The notes below the pieces were generated by a model, which had not been told where the DNA came from, did not search any database, and was given only the letters and a program-made list of their open reading frames with translations. DNA of 63,219 nt from JBDZUZ01 sp040255445 (GTDB lineage Bacteria; Planctomycetota; Phycisphaerae; Phycisphaerales; UBA1924): assembly GCA_040255445.1 (NCBI GenBank), contig JBDZUZ010000004.1:1-63219 (forward strand), written 5' to 3'. Position 1 is the first letter of the stretch, and the number at the start of each line of letters is the position of its first letter. The translations under genes were made by a program, and so were the position numbers. Of this stretch, positions 33,331 through 41,690 are shown one piece after another.

Positions 33331-33657
33331 TCATCCACCGATCATGACGGTCGGACAGCCGGGGGGGGCGATCGCGCCGCCGTGGGCGCAGGTGTCGCCG
33401 ACGCGAGCGGCGGGCTTGCCGCCGATCATGACGGTGGCGGAGCCCTTGGCGATCGAGTCGATCGGCGCCGGGCCGCCGGGCGTGACGCACATCGCCATGT
33501 CGCCCATGACCGCGGCGGGCATGCCGCCGATCATGACGGTCGGGCAACCGGGGCCGGTGATCATGCCGCCGACGTGCGGGATCGGCGGCGCGGGTGGGGG
33601 CATGGGCGTCTGCATCGGGCACATGTGCATGCCGGTGACCTGTGCTGCTGGGGGCAT
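33331..33657 (-). CDS. PAAR-domain spike-tip protein
   Basis: A 108-residue PAAR protein which would cap the VgrG trimer and sharpen the spike. Repeats of TVMIGG (three copies), AAVMGD and ARVGDTCAHGGAI show the PAAR fold, and scattered Cys and His residues fit the zinc site at the tip. There is no effector extension, so it is a bare PAAR; cargo would have to bind through other parts. It lies 13 bases after vgrG. Confidence 0.88.
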   Translation of the reverse strand: MPPAAQVTGMHMCPMQTPMPPPAPPIPHVGGMITGPGCPTVMIGGMPAAVMGDMAMCVTPGGPAPIDSIAKGSATVMIGGKPAARVGDTCAHGGAIAPPGCPTVMIGG

Positions 33658-33670
33658 TGTCCGTCCTTCC

Positions 33671-35731
33671 TCAGTTGATCATGACCATGCCGCCCTTGAG
33701 GGTGAGCATGCCATCGCCCTTGACGGTCATCATCGATGCCTTGACCTCGCCGGTAGCGGGGGTTTCCAGCTTCAGGCCGCCAAGGCCCTTGCCTTCGAGT
33801 TTGCCCTTGGCGTCGAAGACGATGTCGCCGGTGGTGGCGATCTTGATGCCGCCGGATTCGATCGCGATCGAGCTCTGGCCGACCTTGATGGTGACGTTGG
33901 TCTTGCCCTCGATGCAGATGTTGTCGGCCTTGATGTAGAGATCGCTCTCTACGATGGTGGACGCGTTGCTGTCGTATTCATGGGCGACGTCGCCCTCCAC
34001 TTTGGTCGACTGGGGGCCGATGATGTGCACCGCCTGCTTGGCCTTGACCTTCAGGCTCTGATCCTTGCCGATCTCGATGCGCTGCTCGCCGACGACGGTG
34101 CTGTGGTCGTCGTTCTCGATCTTGGTCATGCGGTCGTTGTGAACGATCTCGTGGTGGTTGTTGCCGACGTACTCGAAGCGGTCGTTCTTGAGGCGGATGT
34201 CGATGTTCTTCTCGCCGTGGATGAAGATCTGCTCTTCGCCCTTCTTGTCCTCGAAGCGGAGTTCGTTGAAGCCGCCGCCGCCCTTGCTCGAGTTGCTCTT
34301 GAAGGCGGTGATGGTCTTGAAATCGGGCTGCTTGTAGGGCGGCATGTTGTTGGCGTTGTAGACCGCGCCGGTGATGATGGGACGGTCGGGGTCGCCCTCG
34401 AGGAACTCGATGACGACCTCGTGGCCGATGCGGGGGAGGGTGAAGAGGCCCCACTTCTTGCCCGCCGCGGCGTGGGCGACGCGGACGAAGCACGACGACT
34501 TCTCATCGGCCTTGCCCAGGCGGTCCCAGTGGAACTGCACTTTCACGCGGCCGTACTCGTCGGTGAAGATCTCTTCGCCGGAGGGGCCGACGACCGTCGC
34601 GGTCTGGGGGCCGGTGACGACCGGGCGCGGCGTGGTCCGCTGGGGGCGGAAGGGGACGGTCGCCTCGACGCACGCGATGCCCATCTGGAAGACGGTCTCG
34701 CCGTCGGCTCCGGTGGTGTAGTCATCGGCGGAGGCGTGGCAGTGCGCGGAGATGACGACGTACTCGCGGGCCTGGTCTTCTCTGGGGTGCTCGCGGAGCT
34801 TGAATTTGGCGCCGACGAACAGGCCGCGGACATCGCCGCGGGCGCGGATGATCTCGTGACGCGAGGAGTGCTCCTCCATGCGGACCATCGAGATGTGCTT
34901 GGCGTTGTCCTTGTCGGCGTAAGCGCCGGGGTACTCGTAGATCTCGAAGCCCGCAGCGCCATGCTTGCGCTCGACGCTGTCGTTCCCATCGAGGATCGGC
35001 TGGGGGAGCGTGAAGTTGAAGTCGCGGGAGGCCATCTTGGTCGGCTGGACCTGGCGCTCGATGTTCCACTCCCAGAGCCGCTCGCGGCCGACGAAGGACC
35101 GCTCGGAGCCCGCGTAGGACACCTCGGCGAGGCCCTCTGCCGGCTCGTGGGCCGCGGGTGAGTCGGCGATCACCAGCGAGTGTTTGCCGTTCTCGTGGGC
35201 GTGGAAGTAGTAGATGCCTTCCTCTTCCATCAGCCGGGAGACGAACTCGAACGCGGTTTCGCGGTACTGCACGGTGTACTCGCGCTTGGCGTAGGTCGCG
35301 GTGAGGGCGAGTTCGAAGTCAGCGAAGCCGTGCTGGCGGAAGACTTCCTGGATGATGTCGGGCGCGGTCATCTCCTGGAAGATCTGGCAGGTGCTGGTGC
35401 GGGTGAGGAACCAGATCCAGGGGACGAGTGTGGCGCGGTATCGGGACAGCGTGCCGCGGCCGCCGAGGCCTTCCTGCACGAAGCGGGAGATGTAGCCGTT
35501 GATGTAGCGGACCTTGCCGTCGGGCCGGTTGATGCGGACGGTGGCGTTGTGTCCGACGATCTTGTCGAAATCCAGCAGCGGGTTCTCGGAGCGGAGATCG
35601 AGCTCACAGATGAACGGGCGGCCGAGTTCCTCGGTGAGCTGCAGGCCCTTGAGGAGGAGTTCGTCTTCCTCGAGCGCGGTCTTGATCCCGAGGACGCGGT
35701 CCTGCTGAGTTCGTTTGTTGCTTTCGGCCAT
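33671..35731 (-). CDS. vgrG: Type VI secretion spike protein VgrG
   Basis: A 686-residue VgrG/TssI. N-terminal gp27-like part (EELGRPFICELDLRSENPLL, EEEGIYYFHAHENGKHSLVI), the gp5 OB fold with EYGRVKVQFHWDRLG and VRVAHAAAGKKWGLFTLPRI, GHEVVIEFLEGDPDRPIITG, and a C-terminal beta-helix. Length is that of an unspecialised VgrG; the C-terminus ends in beta-helical repeats (SSIAIESGGIKI, TLKGGMVMIN) with no added effector domain. Trimer forms the spike on the Hcp tube. The M15-like gene lies directly upstream and PAAR downstream. Confidence 0.95.
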   Translation of the reverse strand: MAESNKRTQQDRVLGIKTALEEDELLLKGLQLTEELGRPFICELDLRSENPLLDFDKIVGHNATVRINRPDGKVRYINGYISRFVQEGLGGRGTLSRYRATLVPWIWFLTRTSTCQIFQEMTAPDIIQEVFRQHGFADFELALTATYAKREYTVQYRETAFEFVSRLMEEEGIYYFHAHENGKHSLVIADSPAAHEPAEGLAEVSYAGSERSFVGRERLWEWNIERQVQPTKMASRDFNFTLPQPILDGNDSVERKHGAAGFEIYEYPGAYADKDNAKHISMVRMEEHSSRHEIIRARGDVRGLFVGAKFKLREHPREDQAREYVVISAHCHASADDYTTGADGETVFQMGIACVEATVPFRPQRTTPRPVVTGPQTATVVGPSGEEIFTDEYGRVKVQFHWDRLGKADEKSSCFVRVAHAAAGKKWGLFTLPRIGHEVVIEFLEGDPDRPIITGAVYNANNMPPYKQPDFKTITAFKSNSSKGGGGFNELRFEDKKGEEQIFIHGEKNIDIRLKNDRFEYVGNNHHEIVHNDRMTKIENDDHSTVVGEQRIEIGKDQSLKVKAKQAVHIIGPQSTKVEGDVAHEYDSNASTIVESDLYIKADNICIEGKTNVTIKVGQSSIAIESGGIKIATTGDIVFDAKGKLEGKGLGGLKLETPATGEVKASMMTVKGDGMLTLKGGMVMIN

Positions 35732-35763
35732 GGGGCGTTGTCCTTGGTCGTTCGGTCGGGGGC

Positions 35764-37182
35764 TCAGCGTCCGCCGGGGATCGTGGCATCGGGGGCCGGC
35801 CTGAGTTCATCGAGGGTTCGGGGTGAGCGGCCGGGGAAGATCTGCTCGGCGAGGAGTTCGAAGTGCATGCCGTCCTTGGAGCTCTTGTAGCACTGGCCCC
35901 AGCGGCAGCCGACGCGGGTGAGGGCGACGGCGAGCTCGAGCGGGATAGTCTGGATCCCGTCCTTCTCCCACGCATCGAGCGTCTTGAAGCCGTGGCCCTC
36001 GGCGAGGATGTCGAGGAGCTCGTAGGCTCGGACCGAGGCCGCATCGGTCGGCGCGCTCGCGGGCGGCTTCACGTTCTTCGGGGCGGGCATGGTGATCACG
36101 GCCGGTTCGGTGAACTCGATGACCTGGGTCTTCTTGTTCTTCTTCGCGGCTTCGAGATCTCGCTTCGCCTTTTCCTGCTGCTTCGCCGCGTCCTGCTGGC
36201 GTTTGCGCTCGGCGACGAAGAGCTTGTAGTTGCGCAGGTGCTTCTGCAGCCAGGCCTGCACGATATCGGAGGCCTCCTGCGCCTTGGCGTGCGTGCGGCG
36301 GACCCACTCTTCATCGGACATGGTGCCGCGGTCGACGAAGTAGCCGCCGAAGTCGAAACCGCAGCAGGAGGCGACCTCGTTGAGCGCCGCGATCACCTTC
36401 TTGCTGACGAAGTGCGGGTTCCAGGTGGGGTCCACATCGACCGCGAGGCCATAGGCGTGATTGCTCAGAACGCGGGTGTTGGCGATGGTGCGGGGGACGA
36501 ATCCGCCGAGGCTCTTGAGGGTGCGGCCGAGCTCGGCGCACATGCCCTTGCGCTGATCTTCGATGTGCCGCTCGGCCAGCGGGATGCGGGCGCTCAGCTC
36601 GGTGTGGATTCCGCCGGCGATGCCTTTGCCGCAGAGGGCGCCGCTGGTGATCTTCCGGAAGATCGTGCCGGCGGGATCGTCGAAGCCCGCGTTGTAGTAG
36701 GCGGGGCGCATGAACTCGTAGTACGCGCGACGGGACATCGGCGTGTCTTTGTTGTTCTCGAGGTACGCGAAGGAGGCCTTGGCGACCGAGGGCAGGCTGT
36801 CCCACTCGGACTGGATCGTCGTGTCGTATCGCATCTGCGCCGCCGCGACGATCGCGGGGATACGGGATCCGCCCAGCGCGGCGATGGAGTCGCCAAGGTC
36901 GAGGTCGAGATCATCGCCGAGGCGGAAGGCGCTCTCGGCCTCGGGCGAGCGGGAGCGGCGCTTGCGCTGCGCATCCCAGTCGAGGAGGATGCGGGTGGCG
37001 TCGAACGGTGTGCCGCCGCGGCGGAGGACTTCTTCGGCGAGCCACGCATCGTGGTCGTCCCAGCCGCCGGGGGGCGCGAGGATGTCGTCGCTGTCGTCGA
37101 GGAGCGCATAGCGCGCAGGATCGAGGAAGCGGGGGTCGCTCCCTTGTTTCCGGCCCGTGTTTGGCGGCGCGCCTCGGCCCAC
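35764..37182 (-). CDS. M15-like peptidoglycan peptidase, candidate T6SS effector
   Basis: A 472-residue protein without signal peptide. SNHAYGLAVD (His242 and Asp249) followed by GFDFGGYF and later GMHFEL (His440) are the metal-ligand motifs of M15 (VanY/DD-carboxypeptidase-like) peptidases. The first two ligands and the last are about 190 residues apart, much more than usual; between them is a Lys/Gln/Glu-rich likely coiled coil (about 305-350) and a Pro-rich linker. The gene stands between clpV and vgrG in the same transcript, so it is a likely effector that cuts peptidoglycan cross-links of rivals. GTG 37182 is the chosen start and is uncertain. No immunity gene is obvious next to it. Confidence 0.75.
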   Translation of the reverse strand: MGRGAPPNTGRKQGSDPRFLDPARYALLDDSDDILAPPGGWDDHDAWLAEEVLRRGGTPFDATRILLDWDAQRKRRSRSPEAESAFRLGDDLDLDLGDSIAALGGSRIPAIVAAAQMRYDTTIQSEWDSLPSVAKASFAYLENNKDTPMSRRAYYEFMRPAYYNAGFDDPAGTIFRKITSGALCGKGIAGGIHTELSARIPLAERHIEDQRKGMCAELGRTLKSLGGFVPRTIANTRVLSNHAYGLAVDVDPTWNPHFVSKKVIAALNEVASCCGFDFGGYFVDRGTMSDEEWVRRTHAKAQEASDIVQAWLQKHLRNYKLFVAERKRQQDAAKQQEKAKRDLEAAKKNKKTQVIEFTEPAVITMPAPKNVKPPASAPTDAASVRAYELLDILAEGHGFKTLDAWEKDGIQTIPLELAVALTRVGCRWGQCYKSSKDGMHFELLAEQIFPGRSPRTLDELRPAPDATIPGGR

Positions 37183-37256
37183 TCTTCTCGCCCTCTGCCT
37201 TCAGCGGAGGAGCGCCGGCTTCCGGGCGGCGCTCCGTGGTTGTCCTGACGACATTC

Positions 37257-40049
37257 TCAGTCGAACGCGTACTCGAAATCGGAATCCTTGACGCCCACGT
37301 GCACGCGGTGGACGGGCTTGCCCTCCATGAGCCGCTCGAGCAGCTCGCGGCCGATCTTGGGGAGCATCTGCCGCGTGATGATGGCGTCGATGGCGCGGGC
37401 GCCGCTGTCGAGCTCGGTGACGCGGCTGACGATGACGTCCTCGGCCTTGGGGTCGTAGGTGAAGTCGACCTTGTGTGCATCGCGGACGCGCTGGCCGACG
37501 CGGCCGAGTTGGAGCTTGATGATCGCCCGCATCATCTCATCGCTGATCGGGTAATAGGGGACGATGTTGACGCGGCCGAGCAGCGCGGGCGGGAAGACCT
37601 TGAGCAGCGGCTCGCGGATCGCATCGACGAGCCCATCGGGCTCGGGGCGGAGCTCGGGGTCCTTGCAGAGCTTCATGACCAGGTCGGTGCCGACGTTGCT
37701 GGTCAGCAGGATGATGGTGTTCTTGAAGTCGATATCGACGCCCTCGCTGTCCTTCATATGGCCCTTGTCGAAGACCTGGAAGAAGACCTCGTGGACATCG
37801 GCGTGGGCCTTCTCGACCTCGTCGAGGAGGAGCACGCTGTAGGGGCGGCGGCGGACGGCCTCGGTCATGACGCCGCCCTTGCCGAACCCGACGTAGCCGG
37901 GGGGCGAGCCCATGAGGAGGCTGACCTTGTGCGCCTCCTGGTACTCGCTCATGTTGATGGTGATCAGGCCCTGCGAGCCGCCGTAGAGCGCTTCGGCGAG
38001 CGCGATGGCGGTCTCGGTCTTGCCGACGCCCGAGGGGCCGACCAGCATGAACACACCGACGGGTCGCCCGGGGTTGTCGAGCTTGGCGCGGCTGAGCTGG
38101 ATGCGCTCGGCGATGGCGTTGAGGGCGTGACGCTGGCCGATGACGCGCTTCTCGAGCGTGTCGGCGAGGGTGAGGACGGTGCGCATCTCGTCGCGGACCA
38201 TGCGGCCCAGCGGGATGCCGGTCCAGTCGGAGACGACCGCGGAAACGGACTGCGCATCGACCGAGGGGGACATCAGCGGGTGCTCGCCCTGGAACTCGGC
38301 GAGTTCGTGCTTGAGCTTCGCGAGGTCCTCCTTGATCTTGGCCCGCTCTTCATCTGAGATCTCGGGCGCCTGCGGGGGCTTTTTCTCGATCTGCGAGGCG
38401 GGCTGGACGGGCTTGTTGTCGGCCGCGGCCTTCGGTGCTTCGCTGCCGGGCGTGACGTTGGGCGCGGGCGCGCCGTTTGCGGCTTTGTCGGCGACGGGCT
38501 GGGCTTCGCCGGAGAGTCGCGAGCGCATCTCGAGGATGCGGGCGACGAACTCCTTCTCCTTCGCGTACCGCTCTTCCATCTTCGCGAGGTTCTTCTCGGT
38601 TTCGCCGATCATCTCGACGAGGTGGCCGCGGCGCTCGGTGTGATCAGAGCCGGTCTTGATCTCCTTGTCGACGATGGCGAGCTCGCGCTGCAGGCCCTCG
38701 AGGTGCTTGCGGGTGTCGTCGATCTGGCCGGGCGTCGCGTGCAGGCCGACGGCGACGCGGGCGCACGCGGTGTCGATCAGGCTCACGGCCTTGTCGGGGA
38801 GCTGGCGGCCCTGGATGTAGCGCTTGCTGAGTTTGACGGCGGCTTCGAGCGCCTCGTCGAGCACCTGCACCTTGAAGTGCTTCTCCATGACATCGGCCAG
38901 GCCGCGGATCATGAGGAGGCACTTGGCTTCATCGGGCTCGTCGACCTTGACGACCTGGAAGCGGCGGGTCATCGCCGCGTCTTTCTCGAAGTGCTGCTTG
39001 TACTCGCTCTGCGTGGTGGCGGCGACGGTGCGGAGCGTGCCGCGGGCGAGGGCGGGCTTGAGGAGCTGGGCGGCGTCGCCGGTGCCGGCGGATCCGCCGA
39101 CGCCCATGAGCGTGTGGGCCTCATCGATGAAGAGGATGATGGGGCGCGTGCTGGCCTGGACCTCGTCGATGACCTGGCGGAGGCGGTTCTCGAACTCGCC
39201 CTTCATGCTCGCGCCCGCCTGGAGCAGGCCGACATCGAGCTCGAGCAGGCGCACATCCTTGAGCTGCGGCGGGACGTCGCCCTTGACGATGCGTTGCGCG
39301 AACCCTTCGACGACGGCGGTCTTGCCGACGCCGGCTTCGCCGGTGAGGATCGGGTTGTTCTGGCGGCGGCGCATCAGGATGTCGATGCACTGGCGGATCT
39401 CGTCGTCGCGGCCGACGATCGGGTCCATGCGGCCGGCCCTGGCGTTCTCGGTGAGGTCCTTGCAGTACTTCTTGAGGGCCTCTTCCTTGCCCATCTGGGC
39501 GGGGGCCATCGCGCCGCTGGCCTCGCCGGGGCCGCCGGAGATGCCGCGTTGATCGGCCGCGGCGAGAACGGCCTCGGGGCTGCCGTCGGTGATCTCGAGG
39601 TACTTGGCGCCGAGGGCATCCGCGTTGATCTTGTCGAACTGCTTGCTGACGCGGAGGATCTCGGGCTTGAGCGAGGGGCTGGCGACGAAGGCGTAGATGA
39701 CGTGGCCGGAGCGGATGCTGGTCTCACCGAATTTGAGCGAGGCGTAGGTCCAGGCGCGTTCGACGCCCTCGATGAACTTGGCGGAGATATCGGAGATGGA
39801 GTTCGCGCCGCCCTGCAAGCGGTCGAGTGCGGCCTGGGTGTCGGCGACGAGCTGGGAGACGTCGATGCCGGAGGTCTTGATGATGCGGTGCAGGTCGGAG
39901 TCCTGCGTCTGCATGAGCTGGTGGAGCCAGTGCACGAGCTCGACGTAGGGGTTGCCGCGGAGCTTGCAGAACGTCGTGGCCCCTTCGAGGGCCTTGTAGC
40001 CGATGCTGTTCATTTTGCCGAACAGCGCTGCGCGCGAAATCTCGCTCAT
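37257..40049 (-). CDS. clpV: Type VI sheath-recycling AAA+ ATPase ClpV
   Basis: A 930-residue ClpB/Hsp100-class ATPase (TssH) that disassembles contracted sheaths. Two Walker A motifs are intact: GEAGVGKT at 237-244 and GPSGVGKT at 671-678, with Walker B in IILFIDEAHTLMG and VLLLDEVEKAH. The N-terminal domain (KALEGATTFCKLRGNPYVEL) is that of ClpV. A low-complexity Ala/Pro/Lys-rich insert lies in the middle (around 510-560), within the coiled-coil region. Confidence 0.95.
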   Translation of the reverse strand: MSEISRAALFGKMNSIGYKALEGATTFCKLRGNPYVELVHWLHQLMQTQDSDLHRIIKTSGIDVSQLVADTQAALDRLQGGANSISDISAKFIEGVERAWTYASLKFGETSIRSGHVIYAFVASPSLKPEILRVSKQFDKINADALGAKYLEITDGSPEAVLAAADQRGISGGPGEASGAMAPAQMGKEEALKKYCKDLTENARAGRMDPIVGRDDEIRQCIDILMRRRQNNPILTGEAGVGKTAVVEGFAQRIVKGDVPPQLKDVRLLELDVGLLQAGASMKGEFENRLRQVIDEVQASTRPIILFIDEAHTLMGVGGSAGTGDAAQLLKPALARGTLRTVAATTQSEYKQHFEKDAAMTRRFQVVKVDEPDEAKCLLMIRGLADVMEKHFKVQVLDEALEAAVKLSKRYIQGRQLPDKAVSLIDTACARVAVGLHATPGQIDDTRKHLEGLQRELAIVDKEIKTGSDHTERRGHLVEMIGETEKNLAKMEERYAKEKEFVARILEMRSRLSGEAQPVADKAANGAPAPNVTPGSEAPKAAADNKPVQPASQIEKKPPQAPEISDEERAKIKEDLAKLKHELAEFQGEHPLMSPSVDAQSVSAVVSDWTGIPLGRMVRDEMRTVLTLADTLEKRVIGQRHALNAIAERIQLSRAKLDNPGRPVGVFMLVGPSGVGKTETAIALAEALYGGSQGLITINMSEYQEAHKVSLLMGSPPGYVGFGKGGVMTEAVRRRPYSVLLLDEVEKAHADVHEVFFQVFDKGHMKDSEGVDIDFKNTIILLTSNVGTDLVMKLCKDPELRPEPDGLVDAIREPLLKVFPPALLGRVNIVPYYPISDEMMRAIIKLQLGRVGQRVRDAHKVDFTYDPKAEDVIVSRVTELDSGARAIDAIITRQMLPKIGRELLERLMEGKPVHRVHVGVKDSDFEYAFD

Positions 40050-40086
40050 CGTCCCGTTCCTTGCCGCGCCCGTGGGCGTGGTGTTG

Positions 40087-41295
40087 TCAGTCGCCCTCGA
40101 TCAGCCGGCTGCGGATGCGCACATCGGCGCGGTCGGAGTCGGCGTGTTCGCCCGATCGGATCCAGCTCGTGTATCCCAGCCGTGTTCCCGCGCCGAGCTG
40201 TGCGCGGGGGACTTCGTCCTTGCTCAGAACCAAGGTGGCTTCCCACCAGAGTTCATCGCCCAGGTAGTTGCGCAGCCACGCCGCGAGGCGTTCGCCGCCG
40301 GGCGCTCCGGGGAGCAGCCGCTTGTACTGGTTGAGGCCCATCGGCCCCAGGCGCAGGCGGACCGCGCTCGAGCAGTCCCAGATGCGCTCGCCGGTCACCA
40401 TGCCGCCGAGCGGGCCGCCGAGCATGCCCGAGGCGCCGTCGCCGCGTCGCTCGCCCATCGGGGCGAGCTCGCCGCGGGGCACGCGGATCCAGCGGCCGGC
40501 GAATTCTTCGATCTTGACGGGTGTACCGAAGTAGTCACGGAGGATGGCGGCGAGCCCCTCGGGGTTGCGGTGCGGCGTTGCGAGGCGGCCGGCGAAATGG
40601 AGCTTGGCGAGATCGGGCGCGGCGTCCCGGTGTCGCATCGAGCCCATGCCCAGGCCGAACAGGCTGCCGATGTAGAGCGCGTAGCGGTCACGCTCGCGGG
40701 AGAGACGGACCTGGCGGTCGACGGCGTCGGCGCCGCGCGGCGGGGCCTCCCAGCGGTCGAAGTTGCAGGGCATCTGGCTCGCGGCCCAGGAGCGGTAGAA
40801 GAGGCTCACCATCCGGTGGTTGAAGAGATCGAGGAAGCGGGTGAAGGTCGCGTCCTTGGCGTGGCGCAGACGGTCGCGGGCGTATTCGGTGAGGTGGAGG
40901 GGGAGCGGGCCGTGGGGCCCGAGCATGCCCATGAAGTTGACATCGATCGCGGGTGTGCCCGCGCCCGAGCGGCGCACGGTTTCGATCGTCGAGGTTGCGA
41001 AAGTGAGCGAGGGCGGCTGGCCGAATCGGACGGGGTCTTCCGAGGCGCGGCTGCTGTTGCCGAATCCGGGGGACTCGGCCGCGATCGCTTCGATGCGGCG
41101 GAGGAGCGAAGTGAAGCCGAAGGTCCAGGGCTCGGACTCGACCGCGGCGAGGAGATCATCGAGGGCGGCGCGGTGCGCGGGATCGAGCGCGGGCGCGGGG
41201 GCGTCCTCGCCCGCCGGATCGACGGGGGACTGGAGCATGTCCTCGAGCGGATCAACGCTCAGAGCATCGGCCGTTGTCCCACGCGGGCCTTCCAA
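40087..41295 (-). CDS. tssG: Type VI baseplate protein TssG
   Basis: A protein of about 400 residues (TssG/VasB/ImpH). ESEPWTFGFTSLLRRIEAI near the N-terminus and FMGMLGPHGPLPLHLTEYA, followed by DLFNHRMVSLFYRSWA, are characteristic. TssG forms a baseplate wedge with TssF, TssE and TssK. The longest start (TTG 41295) overlaps the end of tssF by 37 bases; ATG 41238 is an alternative that would remove 19 residues. No strong ribosome binding site decides between them, so translation may be coupled to tssF. Confidence 0.9.
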   Translation of the reverse strand: MEGPRGTTADALSVDPLEDMLQSPVDPAGEDAPAPALDPAHRAALDDLLAAVESEPWTFGFTSLLRRIEAIAAESPGFGNSSRASEDPVRFGQPPSLTFATSTIETVRRSGAGTPAIDVNFMGMLGPHGPLPLHLTEYARDRLRHAKDATFTRFLDLFNHRMVSLFYRSWAASQMPCNFDRWEAPPRGADAVDRQVRLSRERDRYALYIGSLFGLGMGSMRHRDAAPDLAKLHFAGRLATPHRNPEGLAAILRDYFGTPVKIEEFAGRWIRVPRGELAPMGERRGDGASGMLGGPLGGMVTGERIWDCSSAVRLRLGPMGLNQYKRLLPGAPGGERLAAWLRNYLGDELWWEATLVLSKDEVPRAQLGAGTRLGYTSWIRSGEHADSDRADVRIRSRLIEGD

Positions 41296-41690
41296 CGCAT
41301 GATCTCCCCTCGCTCAACGGTGCGGATGACCGTTTCCGTGAACGAGTTGGTCGTGACATAGCGTGCGAAGAACTGCTCGAGCACAGCGCCGAGCAGGAAC
41401 ACGCCGGTTCCCTCGTACATGAGTTCCTCGAAGGTGAGTCCGATCTCGAGGCCGCGGACGAAGCCGATGGCGCCCGGCGCGGGCGCGCGACGCGTGATGG
41501 CGCGGGTGGTCACCTCGCGGATGCCGTCGGTCTGCTTGCGAATGGCGGGATCGGCCAGGTCGCTGTAGAGCTTGAGCACATCGCGGAGCGCGGCGGCGGC
41601 GGGGTGATCGGCGTGATCCCCCCCACCGTTGTCGGCGAGCGAGAGGTAGTTGAGCGTGAGGTGGCTGATGAGGCGCCAGGCCGTGTCGCC
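41259..41690 (-). pseudogene. tssF: C-terminal part of tssF after an in-frame TAG
   Basis: Continuation of tssF in the same reading frame after the TAG at 41691-41693. It encodes GDTAWRLISHLTLNYLSLAD, then FVRGLEIGLTFEELMYEG and TGVFLLGAVLEQFFARYVTT, all conserved TssF C-terminal elements, ending in TGA at 41259. No frame change is needed. Either the TAG is a sequencing or assembly error, a true nonsense mutation, or it is read through. A new start at GTG 41577-41579 is possible for part of it but would lack about 37 residues. A functional T6SS would need the complete protein. Confidence 0.8.

Noticed and set aside
41580..41690. Frameshift in tssF
   Set aside because: I first suspected a frameshift at the run of seven G, but the codons before and after are in one frame; only the TAG at 41691 interrupts it.
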